A stretch of DNA of 64,000 nucleotides from Chitinophaga sp. CF118 (GCF_900112615.1 NZ_FOMK01000002.1:248001-312000), one strand, 5' to 3'; counted from the stretch's first letter, positions 18,503 to 29,022 are shown. The notes: a model not told the origin generated them from the letters alone. Translations and numbers: made by a program.

Positions 18503-20569
18503 TTACTCCTCTATAATTTTTACTTCCCATGAATTTAATTCAATGGTACTGTTTTTAGTTACTGCTTTATCGGATAGCAACTCGCGACCATTTGTAAAAG
18601 TATAATGGATTGTGGTGGGTGTAGCTGAATAGTTGAAAAGGTAACGTACAGTTTTCCCCTGTTCATTGATACCTTGTTTAGTGATAACCGGGAAATAAAG
18701 CTGTTGCGATTCTCCCCATAAGCCTGCTTTCTTTAGGGCATCTGCCAGTACTTTCTCCATTAAAGGATTGCTGATCATACAACCAATATAGGTGGCCAGT
18801 CCTTTGCCATAATTGTTTTGGGTAATGGCAGCATATTTACCCCATACCGGATGATCGTAATAAGCTATTACTTTAGCTGAGGTAGGAGTAATTAATTCCA
18901 TCCAGGTATTCACTTTATTATTTTCGCTGCCTGCCTGATACGGGTCGCCCTTCAGGGATACGTTTTTAGGACTGGTAAACTGACTATAATAAATACCACA
19001 AGCTTCACTGATAATGCCCGGCTGGCGACTTGCTCTTACCTTTACATTCTGGTCCGAAAATCCGGACTTAAATGTGTATACAATATGCCCTCCGTTTTTT
19101 ACAAAACGGTTCAACCGCTCCAGCAAGCTGTCCGATGCTGCATACAGAGCTGGTACAACAAGAAGCTTGTAATTTTCTATATTGGTGCTGTTAGGATCTA
19201 CGAAATCCACTCCAACATTCATTCTGTATAATGCATCGTACATCGGGCGAAGAATGTCGTTATAACTTACCCCATCAGGTTTAAACTGGTTAAACGCCGT
19301 AAGAGCTTCATTGCTGAATAGAATAGCTACTTTGTTGGTTATTTTAAGATTGATTAAATGCGGGCTCAATCGTTGAAAATCCCTTCCTACCGTCTTTGCC
19401 TCGTCATAGGTGGGATTAGGCTCAAAGTCGTGACTTAACAACCCTTTCCAATACGTTTCAATTGAATTATGGATGGAGTGCCAATGCCAGTATTCCACCA
19501 TATTGGCTCCGGAGGCTAAATGACTGAATGCCTGCAGGCGTAACTGACCGGGATAAGGCACCCATTGCGGAAAGCCCTGTGCTTCTGTTTCCAGCAACAG
19601 GTAATTTTTGCCTCCTTTCATAGAACGGGTTACATCGCCGCCAAAGGAGATCTCCTCACCGGTTAATGCATCTTGTGAAGGATGATAAATATCCACACCT
19701 GCAATATCCAATGCTTTGGCTGCGGCAAAATGATCTACATCCGGCTGTATGCCATACGAATAGCCCTTCCACTCAAAATCAAAATTCTGGGTAATGAACT
19801 GCCCCGGGTGTTTATATTCGTTTACAACAGCAGCCTGCCAGAAGAGATAATCTGTTACCAGTTTACGTTGAAACTTTGCAAACTCAGCAATCTGGCTTGC
19901 ATTAATTGACCCTACCATGGAAGGAAAGTCGTCCCAGCTATTGATACGATTGCTCCAGTAGTCCAGGCCAAAAGCTTTGTTGATGCTATCCAAAGCGCCG
20001 AACTTCTTTTTCATGTATTCCACAAATGACTTTTGCACTTCAGGGCCGGCCGTATTGTATGCTTTGGTTTCATTATCTATTTGGTAACCGATGATGGCAG
20101 GGTGATCTTTTACATGTTCCATCATCTTTCTTATTACCCTTTCTGCATAAAACAGGAAATGCTTATTGGTAATATCCATATTCTGCCGGGGACCATATTG
20201 GTTTTGTCCTCTTGAAGTGATTGCCAATACATCCGGATATTTTCGCACCAGCCAGGTGGGAACTGAATAGGTCGGAGTTCCTATAATCACTTTAATACCT
20301 GCTTTATGCATGGCATTTAACACTCTGTCAATATGTGTAAAATCAAACACCCCATCCTGTGGCTCCATAGTGCTCCAGGTTGATTCGGCAATGCGAACAA
20401 CGTTAATGCCTGCATCCTTCATCATTTGAACATCCTTTCCCAGTCGTTCATAGGGCATATATTCATCATAATATGCCACACCATAAAGCAACTGATTTAG
20501 TTTTGCCTGCTGTGCAGTAACGGTTTCCATTAAAGCAAAAAAACAGATAACACTTAAAAATTTTCTCAT
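18503..20569 (-). CDS. Secreted GH42 beta-galactosidase
   Basis: A 688-residue protein with an N-terminal signal peptide (about 1-19). Its TIM barrel is of the GH42 type: LYGVAYYDEYMPYERLGKD, then the family-typical W-rich region, acid/base Glu167 in YQIDNE and a likely nucleophile Glu327 in LLLETEAQ. A middle beta-galactosidase trimerisation-like domain (about 400-590) and a C-terminal beta-sandwich follow. It should remove beta-linked galactose from oligosaccharides or galactans, probably in the periplasm. It is divergent from a secreted beta-helix protein across 206 bases, which hints at joint use on plant cell-wall polymers. Confidence 0.88.
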   Translation of the reverse strand: MRKFLSVICFFALMETVTAQQAKLNQLLYGVAYYDEYMPYERLGKDVQMMKDAGINVVRIAESTWSTMEPQDGVFDFTHIDRVLNAMHKAGIKVIIGTPTYSVPTWLVRKYPDVLAITSRGQNQYGPRQNMDITNKHFLFYAERVIRKMMEHVKDHPAIIGYQIDNETKAYNTAGPEVQKSFVEYMKKKFGALDSINKAFGLDYWSNRINSWDDFPSMVGSINASQIAEFAKFQRKLVTDYLFWQAAVVNEYKHPGQFITQNFDFEWKGYSYGIQPDVDHFAAAKALDIAGVDIYHPSQDALTGEEISFGGDVTRSMKGGKNYLLLETEAQGFPQWVPYPGQLRLQAFSHLASGANMVEYWHWHSIHNSIETYWKGLLSHDFEPNPTYDEAKTVGRDFQRLSPHLINLKITNKVAILFSNEALTAFNQFKPDGVSYNDILRPMYDALYRMNVGVDFVDPNSTNIENYKLLVVPALYAASDSLLERLNRFVKNGGHIVYTFKSGFSDQNVKVRASRQPGIISEACGIYYSQFTSPKNVSLKGDPYQAGSENNKVNTWMELITPTSAKVIAYYDHPVWGKYAAITQNNYGKGLATYIGCMISNPLMEKVLADALKKAGLWGESQQLYFPVITKQGINEQGKTVRYLFNYSATPTTIHYTFTNGRELLSDKAVTKNSTIELNSWEVKIIEE

Positions 20570-20775
20570 GATTATACTTGTATGGATAAATATAAAATAA
20601 AAAAATCAGCAACGTAGATTTTCGCAAAGAAGGATACACTCATTTAAGTAGTAAAAAGCTCGGCTCAAGTAAGCATTTTTGCAGTAGCACAATGTGTTAG
20701 CTTAACACAACGTTATTTCAAATTGAACTAAAGTCTTCTTGAAATATCGTTGACTTTAAAACCGGTGAATACAAT

Positions 20776-23094
20776 ATGAAAAAACTAATTTCATACTACA
20801 GGATTGTCTGTTTATGTTTCCTGCTCCTCCTGACTACCGGAGTATATTCCCAGACCAAATTATTCCAGGTAACAACAGCAGCAACGAATCCTGGCGATGC
20901 TGTGCTAATAAGAGGTGAGTACCTGGATAAAATTACGAAGATACAGGTGAGCCGGCTGACTGATGATAACGTAGATAATATATTGCCTGCATATGTTCCA
21001 TTACCCAGAGAAGATGCAGGGCCAGATTATGGTGGTACAGATAAAAAAGTAGCCATCCCTCTGGAAAATAAGAGTATTACGGTGGATGGCCTTCAACGAA
21101 ATTCACAATCCATTAAATTCATTGTTCCCATCAGCTATCAGCAGGGAGTATACAGTGTGAGATTAACGGATAGTGACAACCACATTACCGGCTTTTATGT
21201 CAATGTTCCCAAGGTGAACTGGGTGATTAGTGAAGAGGGGCTAAAAGTAACTGCTGGGAGTAACTTACGCATCCAGGGGAAGAATTTACTCAGGAAAGGT
21301 GCAACAGGTCAGGTAGTCATCATTTCTGCAGATAAAAAACATATTATAAGAGCAGCAGTGGCCAATGCTTTTGATGATTTCTCTGTTAATGTAAATATTC
21401 CGGGTAGTACACCATCGGGCAACTATGATTTATATTACCATAACGGGTTAGGCGGAAAAACAGCCTGGAGTACTCCGCTGCAGGTAGTTGTTGTAAGCCC
21501 GTCGACAAACAAATGGGACCAAAAGACCTTCAATGTAAAAGATTATGGTGCAAAAGGGGATGGCGTAAACGATGAGACGGGCGCATTCCAGAAAGCTATT
21601 GCCGCTGTAAAACAACAAGGAGGGGGAACTATAAACGTACCAGCGGGACGTTATATGTTAACAGATGCATTAATCCTTCCGCCCTTTACCATGCTCAAAG
21701 GTGCCTCCCAGGAACTCACCCAGTTGTTCTGGAACCCGGCAAACTGGGCAACCGGCAAGATGCCTGCCAGCCTTATCAGCGGAACGCATCATTTTGCTAT
21801 CAAAGACCTGAATATATCAGCTACCAGAGCGTGGGGTATCATTATGCAAACAGGGCCAACTGAAGAACAAAGTAATGTAACCCTTGAAAACCTTGTTGTC
21901 AAACAACCCGCTCCGACGGAAGCTTCCTCATTCCAGGTACAAGCCAATATGATGGCTGCAAAAGTAGAAATGGACAGCAAGTGGTTCAAAACCGGGATTT
22001 TACTGCGGGGAAACAATTTGAAAGTCAGGAACTGTTCATTTAATTGTAATGGGATGTACAACTTTGTCGCTGCCAGCGGTTTTATACAACATTGCAGATT
22101 CGAAAAAAGTGGAAGCGACAAAACTTTTATGGCCGTTCATCCCAAAGGCTTAATATTCGAAGATTGTTATAAACAGATGAACGGTTACGGCTATGCCACC
22201 TCTATCGATGAAAGTAATAACCTGTACGAAGCCCGCAATGTTATTCCTTTCAACTATATCAATGACCGGGAAGTTATGACGTTCGATGGGGGCAGCGGAG
22301 CTTATGCAGGGCCTGTTGCAGATGTAAAAGGTAACACCATTACACTTCCATCCGGCGCGATTACCAATCAATGGACGCCCAATAAATGGATTGGGGGTGG
22401 CGTATTCATTCTTGAAGGAAAAGGTGCCGGTCAGTACCGGCGGATTGTAAGCCATACACTGGATGTTATCCAACTGGATCAGCCCTTCCTGGTAGATCCT
22501 GATGCAACGTCTGTGATCAGTATCACTACTATTCGTAAAAACCTTTTTTTTATTGATAATGATGTTGCTGATGGAGGCGCCTATCAATTCTATGGTTCCG
22601 CAGAAAACTGTGTGATTTCCGGGCTTAAAATGCGCAGGTGCATTGGCATAATCGGACGTGGTTCCCTGATTTATAAGGGTCGGCAACCTAATTGGTATAT
22701 TGATATTGTTAATTGTGAATTAAGAGAAGGTAATAATAATGTTCCAAAGGTGGCCGTGAAGACTAAAGTTTCCAGTTATCAGAATATTAATATCGTAGGC
22801 TCCGGCGGAATAGCAATGAATATCGGAACGTTAGTGCGACGGAATAAATTATTTGATTTCAGCTATATCCGCACTTCCCCCGGATCTAATCCCAACGCAA
22901 TAACCGATGTTATTATCGAAGATAATAGCTTTACCAATGCAGATAAAGCCATTTCTCTTGGTGGATCAAGTAACATGACTTCCAATGTACTCATTCATAA
23001 TAATCATTATAAAAATGTGAATAAACAGGTGGATTTCAATACGGGATTGAAACCTGAAAGTTATCTGATACTGCAGGATGGTTTGAAACCTTAG
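20776..23094 (+). CDS. Secreted pectate-lyase-like beta-helix protein
   Basis: A 772-residue secreted protein with a clear signal peptide (about 1-25). It has two IPT/TIG-like beta-sandwich stretches (about 27-240) and then a right-handed parallel beta-helix. The helix opens with the Pectate_lyase_3 signature FNVKDYGAKGDGVNDE at about 251 and GGGTINVPAGRY, as in GH28 and related enzymes. The catalytic residues of GH28 are not obvious, so it may be a lyase, a hydrolase or a non-catalytic binder. Divergent pairing with a GH42 enzyme suggests a role in pectin or galactan breakdown, by context only. Confidence 0.8.
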   Translation: MKKLISYYRIVCLCFLLLLTTGVYSQTKLFQVTTAATNPGDAVLIRGEYLDKITKIQVSRLTDDNVDNILPAYVPLPREDAGPDYGGTDKKVAIPLENKSITVDGLQRNSQSIKFIVPISYQQGVYSVRLTDSDNHITGFYVNVPKVNWVISEEGLKVTAGSNLRIQGKNLLRKGATGQVVIISADKKHIIRAAVANAFDDFSVNVNIPGSTPSGNYDLYYHNGLGGKTAWSTPLQVVVVSPSTNKWDQKTFNVKDYGAKGDGVNDETGAFQKAIAAVKQQGGGTINVPAGRYMLTDALILPPFTMLKGASQELTQLFWNPANWATGKMPASLISGTHHFAIKDLNISATRAWGIIMQTGPTEEQSNVTLENLVVKQPAPTEASSFQVQANMMAAKVEMDSKWFKTGILLRGNNLKVRNCSFNCNGMYNFVAASGFIQHCRFEKSGSDKTFMAVHPKGLIFEDCYKQMNGYGYATSIDESNNLYEARNVIPFNYINDREVMTFDGGSGAYAGPVADVKGNTITLPSGAITNQWTPNKWIGGGVFILEGKGAGQYRRIVSHTLDVIQLDQPFLVDPDATSVISITTIRKNLFFIDNDVADGGAYQFYGSAENCVISGLKMRRCIGIIGRGSLIYKGRQPNWYIDIVNCELREGNNNVPKVAVKTKVSSYQNINIVGSGGIAMNIGTLVRRNKLFDFSYIRTSPGSNPNAITDVIIEDNSFTNADKAISLGGSSNMTSNVLIHNNHYKNVNKQVDFNTGLKPESYLILQDGLKP

Positions 23095-23237
23095 GTTGCA
23101 GATGCGGCAGCCGGAAGGGTATTGCTTGTAGATGAAATGTATCAATGAGAGGCATAAAACAACACCATATTATTTTATAACCGGTAGCACAATTCTTTTA
23201 CAAAGATGGTACCTTAGCTTTTCATTTATTTGGAATA

Positions 23238-24107
23238 ATGCTTAGACCTGTTTTTAAAAAAGTTGTACTGATAACCGGTATATTGTTTGCCGGTTACTTC
23301 GCAAATGCTCAAACAGTATCAGTGCCTGAAAATACACATCCGGAATGGTCTGCTCCTTATCAGCCATTTCGTATTGCCGGTAATCTGTACTATGTTGGCT
23401 CCTACGATCTGACAAGCTATCTGATAACTACATCAGAAGGAAATATACTTATTAATACAGGGCTTGCTGCTTCGGCAGATATGATAAACAAAAACATTGA
23501 AACATTAGGATTCAAGCCTGCCGATACCCGTATATTATTGACTACACAAGCACATTATGATCATATGTCCGGAACAGCAGCTATTCAGCGCCTTACCGGC
23601 GCGAAAATGATGGTTGACAGAGGAGATTCATCAGTAGTGGCGGATGGAGGAAAGTCTGATTACGCCCTGGGCACTACATATGAACCCGTAAAGATTGACC
23701 GGCTACTGAATAATGGAGATACTATAAAGTTGGGAGATGTACGGCTGATAATGCTCCATCATCCTGGTCATACAAAAGGCTCCTGCAGTTTTCTGTTTGA
23801 TGTTAAGGATGAGCAAAGATCATATCGTGTATTAATAGCCAATATGCCCACTATTGTTACAGAGAAAAAGTTTACAGAAATACCTGCATACCCGGGAATT
23901 GCCAGCGATTATGCATATACCCTTCGCGAAATGAAAAAATTATCCTTCAATATATGGCTTGCTTCACATGCCAGCCAGTTCGGACTTCATACCAAACATA
24001 AACCCGGCGACAAATATAATCCTGCTGCGTTTATGGATAAAGCCGGGTATGATGCGGAACTGAAGGATTTACAACTTCAGTTTTCCAAAAAAGTAAAGGA
24101 GAAGTAG
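23238..24107 (+). CDS. Subclass B3 metallo-beta-lactamase, GOB-like
   Basis: A 289-residue exported zinc hydrolase with a signal peptide ending near residue 24 (FANAQ). The metal-binding motif reads QAHYDH (Gln104, His106, Asp108, His109), with His178 in HPGHT and His244 in LASHASQFGLH. B3 enzymes normally have His at the first position; the GOB group has Gln there, as here. The C-terminal stretch with KHKPGDKYNPAAF also looks GOB-like from memory. The expected reaction is beta-lactam hydrolysis, including carbapenems, in the periplasm. A non-resistance metallohydrolase cannot be excluded. No mobile element or resistance gene lies next to it, so it is probably an intrinsic chromosomal gene. 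Confidence 0.85.
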   Translation: MLRPVFKKVVLITGILFAGYFANAQTVSVPENTHPEWSAPYQPFRIAGNLYYVGSYDLTSYLITTSEGNILINTGLAASADMINKNIETLGFKPADTRILLTTQAHYDHMSGTAAIQRLTGAKMMVDRGDSSVVADGGKSDYALGTTYEPVKIDRLLNNGDTIKLGDVRLIMLHHPGHTKGSCSFLFDVKDEQRSYRVLIANMPTIVTEKKFTEIPAYPGIASDYAYTLREMKKLSFNIWLASHASQFGLHTKHKPGDKYNPAAFMDKAGYDAELKDLQLQFSKKVKEK

Positions 24108-24208
24108 ACAGCTTCATACCAATCATACCTATATGAAAATCATACAGGTATGATTGGTGCGGAGATTTTCGTTATAACAAGATCACTTAGCCGAACAGCA
24201 TAACATTA

Positions 24209-26167
24209 CTATCGTTTTAATTCATACTCATTATTCCCTCTGTTTACATCAGGATAAACCTGTCCGGGGTCAATAACGACTTTGGAAACAACTTCATTTT
24301 TGTTGGCAGCAAAAGTATATGAAGCGCTGTTCTCCCATATTTCTACAGGGAAAGACCTCTGCTCGTGTGAGCCATTGACATATGTTATATCAACTACAAG
24401 TGGCATCGCTGCTCTTTCAATATTTTCAATTGTTATAAGGGTCTTATTCTTAGCAGCATTTTCAACTTTCGCAATCCTTTGATCCAATTTGAAATTTTCC
24501 ATAAACACGGATTTCCAAAACCATGTCAGATCTTCACCTGCAGAAGCGTTCATACTTCTAAAAAAATCCCAGGGAGTTGGATGTTTATATGCCCAGTCAC
24601 GTATATATTTTCTGAAAGCATGATCAAACCTGTCGGCTCCAAGAATCTCATTGCGTAACAACGCCAGCAGATAGGCTACTTTCTGATATTGGATGGGATA
24701 CACCTGATTACCTGGTATTACATCAGGACGCGTTAAAATAGGTACAATTGTGTCCGCAAAAAGTGCTGTGACAGGCATATCAATTTCTGCATAACCAATG
24801 AATTCTCCTTTATTAAATTCTTTGGTTGCCATATTATCTATAAAAAGATTAAAGCCCTCATCCATCCATGCATATTTGCGCTCATTGCTGCCAACTACCA
24901 TCGGAAACCAGGTATGACCTAATTCATGATTTACTACTGCCCAATACATGTTACCTGTATCTTTGGCAGAACAAAACACCATACCGGGGTACTCCATTCC
25001 ATCCAGGTTAGATGCAACATTTACAGCTTTGTTAAATGGATAAGCAAACCACTTCCGGGAAAAATACTGTAATGTAAATTTGATGTATTCCGCAGATCTT
25101 GACCAACTGTTACGTTTCTCAGATTCTACAGGATACAATGAACTACCCATAACAGATTTCCCATCCCCTAACCGGAAACCTGATGCTTCCCATATGAATG
25201 ATTTGGAAGCTGTCCACGCAAAATCCCTTGTACGATCCATCCTGAACTTCCAGGTACATGTGGGCTTCGCTGGTCTGGAAGACGCTTCCAATACCTCTTT
25301 TGCAGATCTGATAAACACTCGCTCAGAACTTTCTTTAGCAGATTGCCATCTCTTAAGCTGAACAGGGGTTAAAACTTCTTCAGGATTCATCAAATCACCG
25401 GACGCTTCTACGAGGTACGATGATGGTAATGTTATGTTCACCTGAAAATTACCAAAGTCAAGATAAAATTCTCCATTGCCAAGATATGGCAATGTGTTCC
25501 ACCCTTCTACATCATCTAATACGCACATTCTTGGATACCATTGCGCTACAGCATAAATATTGCCATTCTGAGATGGCAGAATATCTGTTCTGTTAACCTG
25601 AAAATCAGCATTCTTATAATTAACAGGAAAGCGATAACTATAATGGATACGGAAGGTTAATTTCTGCCCTTTCTTTAGTGGTTCAGAAAGCGACAATTTC
25701 ATTCTCGTATCATATACATCGTAAGTAATATCGCCCGTGTTATTTTTCACGGCCTCAATTTCAAATCCCCCATCCTTTACCTCCTCATCAGGATTCTTGT
25801 ACTGAAACAGTCCTGACAATATTCCCCTGGAATTTTTCTTATAAACGTTCTGATCCAATTGCACCCATAACGAAGAAAGTGCCTGGGGACTATTATTGGT
25901 ATAAGAGATTGTTACAATCCCTTTAATCAGGTTTTGCTGATCATCGAGAGTTGCATCGATTACATAATCTGACTGGTTCTGCCAGTATGCGGGCCCCGGT
26001 TCTCCGGTAGCCGTGCGGTATTCATTACCGGCAGGTAAAAGCGGAAGTGCCGGAAACAATGCTGAAGGATTATACCTGGACTGACCAGATGATACATGAC
26101 AGGTAAAAATCAGGAAAATAATGGTTGTAATCCTTATAAATCTCCTGTTACGAAAGAATATATCCAT
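24209..26167 (-). CDS. Secreted M1-family metallopeptidase
   Basis: A 652-residue exported protein with a hydrophobic signal segment (about 11-28). The zinc site is HELGH (His414, Glu415, His418) and Glu437 in WMDEGFN, the HExxH-18-E pattern of M1 aminopeptidases. The N-terminal half is the beta-rich M1 domain, and a DGMEYPGMVF segment (about 389-398) sits at the substrate-site position. It probably trims peptides outside the cytoplasm. It is convergent with the lactamase gene and shows no operon partner. Confidence 0.88.
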   Translation of the reverse strand: MDIFFRNRRFIRITTIIFLIFTCHVSSGQSRYNPSALFPALPLLPAGNEYRTATGEPGPAYWQNQSDYVIDATLDDQQNLIKGIVTISYTNNSPQALSSLWVQLDQNVYKKNSRGILSGLFQYKNPDEEVKDGGFEIEAVKNNTGDITYDVYDTRMKLSLSEPLKKGQKLTFRIHYSYRFPVNYKNADFQVNRTDILPSQNGNIYAVAQWYPRMCVLDDVEGWNTLPYLGNGEFYLDFGNFQVNITLPSSYLVEASGDLMNPEEVLTPVQLKRWQSAKESSERVFIRSAKEVLEASSRPAKPTCTWKFRMDRTRDFAWTASKSFIWEASGFRLGDGKSVMGSSLYPVESEKRNSWSRSAEYIKFTLQYFSRKWFAYPFNKAVNVASNLDGMEYPGMVFCSAKDTGNMYWAVVNHELGHTWFPMVVGSNERKYAWMDEGFNLFIDNMATKEFNKGEFIGYAEIDMPVTALFADTIVPILTRPDVIPGNQVYPIQYQKVAYLLALLRNEILGADRFDHAFRKYIRDWAYKHPTPWDFFRSMNASAGEDLTWFWKSVFMENFKLDQRIAKVENAAKNKTLITIENIERAAMPLVVDITYVNGSHEQRSFPVEIWENSASYTFAANKNEVVSKVVIDPGQVYPDVNRGNNEYELKR

Positions 26168-26435
26168 GTAGTAAGTAGGTTTACGAATATTTAATTAAGA
26201 ACGATTATTTAACCCTCTTTTTTGTATAAAACCGCCAGCATTCATTTACCAGAGCATACTTTGACAACATAGATTCGTAAAATGGCTCAGTATAAATACG
26301 CCTTCATATAAGTCCATTCACATATTTCCAGCTAAAGCAAGGAAAAATACAGGGGCAGATATCAATGAATACGGTTTACATAGATTGATATAAATATAAT
26401 AAAAAGTAAGGATGTTGCTAATATTTTAGTAAAGC
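26168..26435. other. Intergenic region upstream of M1 peptidase gene
   Basis: AT-rich, with no convincing reading frame and no clear TAnnTTTG box on either strand. It must carry the leftward promoter of the M1 peptidase gene. The parC terminator follows at its right edge. Confidence 0.5.
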
Positions 26436-26465
26436 AAAAAGCCGTCCCGGTAATACCAGGACGGC
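26436..26465 (-). terminator. Terminator of the topoisomerase IV operon
   Basis: GCCGTCC/GGACGGC stem (26441-26447 with 26459-26465). A run of five A at 26436-26440 becomes the U-tract on the minus strand, 18 bases after the parC stop. Confidence 0.88.
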
Positions 26466-26483
26466 TTTCTTATTATTGAGCTT

Positions 26484-29018
26484 TTAAAATAACTCACCTT
26501 GTATATTTCCTTCATCCGGCTCTTCTTCATCAGATGCCAGGTCTGCACTGATCAACTCCTCTCCTGCTATACGGGTTCCTACCGTTTTCCAACCGGTTAC
26601 TTCCACAAACTCTGACAGGTCTACTTCTTCTACATCCGGGTTACGTTTCTTACCGCTGCTTAACAATACGATTGGTTCAGCATGGGTAGTGATAAACTCC
26701 AGGTAGTTACCTTTGCCTTCTTTAATAAAGAGGAACTTATTGTTCAGCGTTTGTGTTTCTATATAGAAGCGCTTGGCATTGAACTGTTTCTTATCCGCAT
26801 CATAATAGATGGCTGATACAACCTTTTCGGGATTGAATTTCTCAATGTAGATCACATCATCTGCTTCGTAACGGTTAGTGAGTTCAAAGTTGGTGAGTTC
26901 ATAATGCCCGTTCTTGAATGCTACAAAGATCTTATCCTCTCCGTCAAAAGCACCTATATATATGCCTCTTTCTTCTGTATTCAGGCGGCCCATTTTCTCA
27001 TCGTACCAGAGCTTCAGACCAGACAATGTAGATACCCCTTTCTCTTTGAACTTTACATTCTTGATCTGGTATTTAGTAACCTGGTTCCCCATTGAATTAC
27101 GGCCCTTGATAGCGATTGTTTCAAAGTACAGATCAAACTCTTTATTACGCGCCGGACTATTAGGACTTAGTCTGATACTTACAACTTCTGCTTCTCCGTT
27201 AGAGTTGGCAGTGAAGTAATGTACTTTGGAATTTTTCTCTCCTTTGATAGTGAGATCGTATTCCTTATCGCGTGTAATACCTGTTACATTAAAACGTTTG
27301 GCATAACTGATTCCGCTTTTACCATCTACGTAAATCATATTGTACGTAGTACGTTCATCTCCTTTGCGGAAAATATCGATATGAATGATATCCTTGCCCA
27401 CAAAGGTTTTATCAGATACTTTGGTAATGAGCATCTTACCATCTCTGCGGAAAACGATGATATTATCAAGGTCCGAACAATCAGCTACAAACTCATCCTT
27501 TTTCAGGGAGGTGCCAATGAAACCATCTGCACGATTCACATAGATCTTAGTATTGGCCATAGCCACCTGCTGCACCTGGATGGTATCGAACGTTTTGATT
27601 TCGGTAATACGTTCACGTCCTTTGCCATACTTCTTCAGAAGGTTTTCGTAGTAGCTTACTGCAAAATCTACCAGGTTTACGAGGTCATGTTTTACCTGCT
27701 TGATATCAGCTTCAATACCTTTGATCTGTTCATTCAGTTCATTGATATCGAGGCGGTAGATACGACGTACAGGCTTTTCTGTCAGTTTAACGATATCCTC
27801 ACGCAGAATTTCTCTTTTCAGTTGCTTTTTGTAAGGGTTGAATCCTTTGTCGATCGCAACCAGTACTGCTTCCCAGTCTTTATGTTTCTGCTCAAGTTCC
27901 TTATAGATCTGCTTTTCAAAGAAGATCTTTTCCAATGAGGTATAATGCCATTTGTCTTCCAGTTCTGCCAGTTTTATCTGCAGCTCTCTCTTCAGCAGTT
28001 CACGGGTAAAGTCTGCCGAGTATCTCAACAGGTCAGACACAGTGATAAAACGGGGTTTATCCTCTACGATCACACAGGCATTGGGAGATACTGAGATTTC
28101 ACAATCTGTAAATGCGTATAAGGCATCAATCGTGATATCCGGAGAAATACCGGGAGCCAGCTGCACTTCGATCTCTACATCTTTAGCAGTGTTATCCACT
28201 ACTTTCTTGATCTTGATCTTACCACTGTCGTTGGCTTTTACGATAGACTCCATTAGCGCTGTAGTGGTTACGCCATAAGGCACATCCTTTATCAGCAGTG
28301 TCTTTTTGTCCTTTTCTTCAATATGAGACCTTACACGTACTTTTCCTCCACGTTTACCATCGTTGTAATTCGCGACGTCTACCATACCTCCTGTGATGAA
28401 ATCAGGAAACAATTCGAACTTCTTGCCACGCAGATATTTGATAGATGCTTCTATCAGCTCTATAAAGTTGTGTGGTAATATTTTGGTAGACAATCCCACC
28501 GCAATACCTTCTGCTCCCTGTGCCAGCAGCATCGGGAACTTCATAGGCAATGCCAGAGGTTCGTTTTTACGACCGTCGTAACTTAACTGCCAGGTGGTGG
28601 TTTTAGGGTTGAAGCCTACGTCCAGCGCAAACTTAGACAGGCGGGCTTCAATATAACGGCCGGCTGCCGCACCATCTCCTGTACGTACATCTCCCCAGTT
28701 ACCCTGTGTATCTATCAGCAGATCTTTCTGCCCCAGGTTTACTATCGCATCGTTGATAGAGGCATCACCATGCGGATGATATTGCATTGTAGAGCCCACA
28801 ATGTTGGCCACCTTATTAAAACGGCCATCATCCATTTCCTTCATTGCATGCAGGATACGGCGTTGTACGGGCTTCAGCCCATCTTCCACGCCGGGTACCG
28901 CACGCTCCAGTATCACGTATGAAGCGTAATCCAGAAACCAGCTTTCATACATTCCTCCAATGTGAATAATGTTCTGTAAGGAATCGTCTGTTGGTTGTGT
29001 ATTATCGATGTCGCTCAT
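26484..29018 (-). CDS. parC: DNA topoisomerase IV subunit A
   Basis: This 844-residue type IIA topoisomerase subunit breaks and rejoins DNA to unlink daughter chromosomes. The opening YASYVILERAVPGVEDGLKP, the HPHGD motif (81-85) and the catalytic tyrosine Tyr122 in AGRYIEARL are all present. A coiled-coil tower and a C-terminal beta-propeller-like domain follow (about 490-810). It is assigned to ParC rather than GyrA from its neighbour parE, its KSG-like opening without the GyrA box, and the overall sequence type. At the quinolone-contact positions (E. coli ParC Ser80 and Glu84) it has Ala86 and Asp90. It is the last gene of a four-gene operon. Confidence 0.92.
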   Translation of the reverse strand: MSDIDNTQPTDDSLQNIIHIGGMYESWFLDYASYVILERAVPGVEDGLKPVQRRILHAMKEMDDGRFNKVANIVGSTMQYHPHGDASINDAIVNLGQKDLLIDTQGNWGDVRTGDGAAAGRYIEARLSKFALDVGFNPKTTTWQLSYDGRKNEPLALPMKFPMLLAQGAEGIAVGLSTKILPHNFIELIEASIKYLRGKKFELFPDFITGGMVDVANYNDGKRGGKVRVRSHIEEKDKKTLLIKDVPYGVTTTALMESIVKANDSGKIKIKKVVDNTAKDVEIEVQLAPGISPDITIDALYAFTDCEISVSPNACVIVEDKPRFITVSDLLRYSADFTRELLKRELQIKLAELEDKWHYTSLEKIFFEKQIYKELEQKHKDWEAVLVAIDKGFNPYKKQLKREILREDIVKLTEKPVRRIYRLDINELNEQIKGIEADIKQVKHDLVNLVDFAVSYYENLLKKYGKGRERITEIKTFDTIQVQQVAMANTKIYVNRADGFIGTSLKKDEFVADCSDLDNIIVFRRDGKMLITKVSDKTFVGKDIIHIDIFRKGDERTTYNMIYVDGKSGISYAKRFNVTGITRDKEYDLTIKGEKNSKVHYFTANSNGEAEVVSIRLSPNSPARNKEFDLYFETIAIKGRNSMGNQVTKYQIKNVKFKEKGVSTLSGLKLWYDEKMGRLNTEERGIYIGAFDGEDKIFVAFKNGHYELTNFELTNRYEADDVIYIEKFNPEKVVSAIYYDADKKQFNAKRFYIETQTLNNKFLFIKEGKGNYLEFITTHAEPIVLLSSGKKRNPDVEEVDLSEFVEVTGWKTVGTRIAGEELISADLASDEEEPDEGNIQGELF

Positions 29019-29022
29019 AAAT

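Noticed and set aside
27219..27938. 239-codon open frame opposite parC
   Set aside because: Antisense shadow of parC with no recognisable motif.
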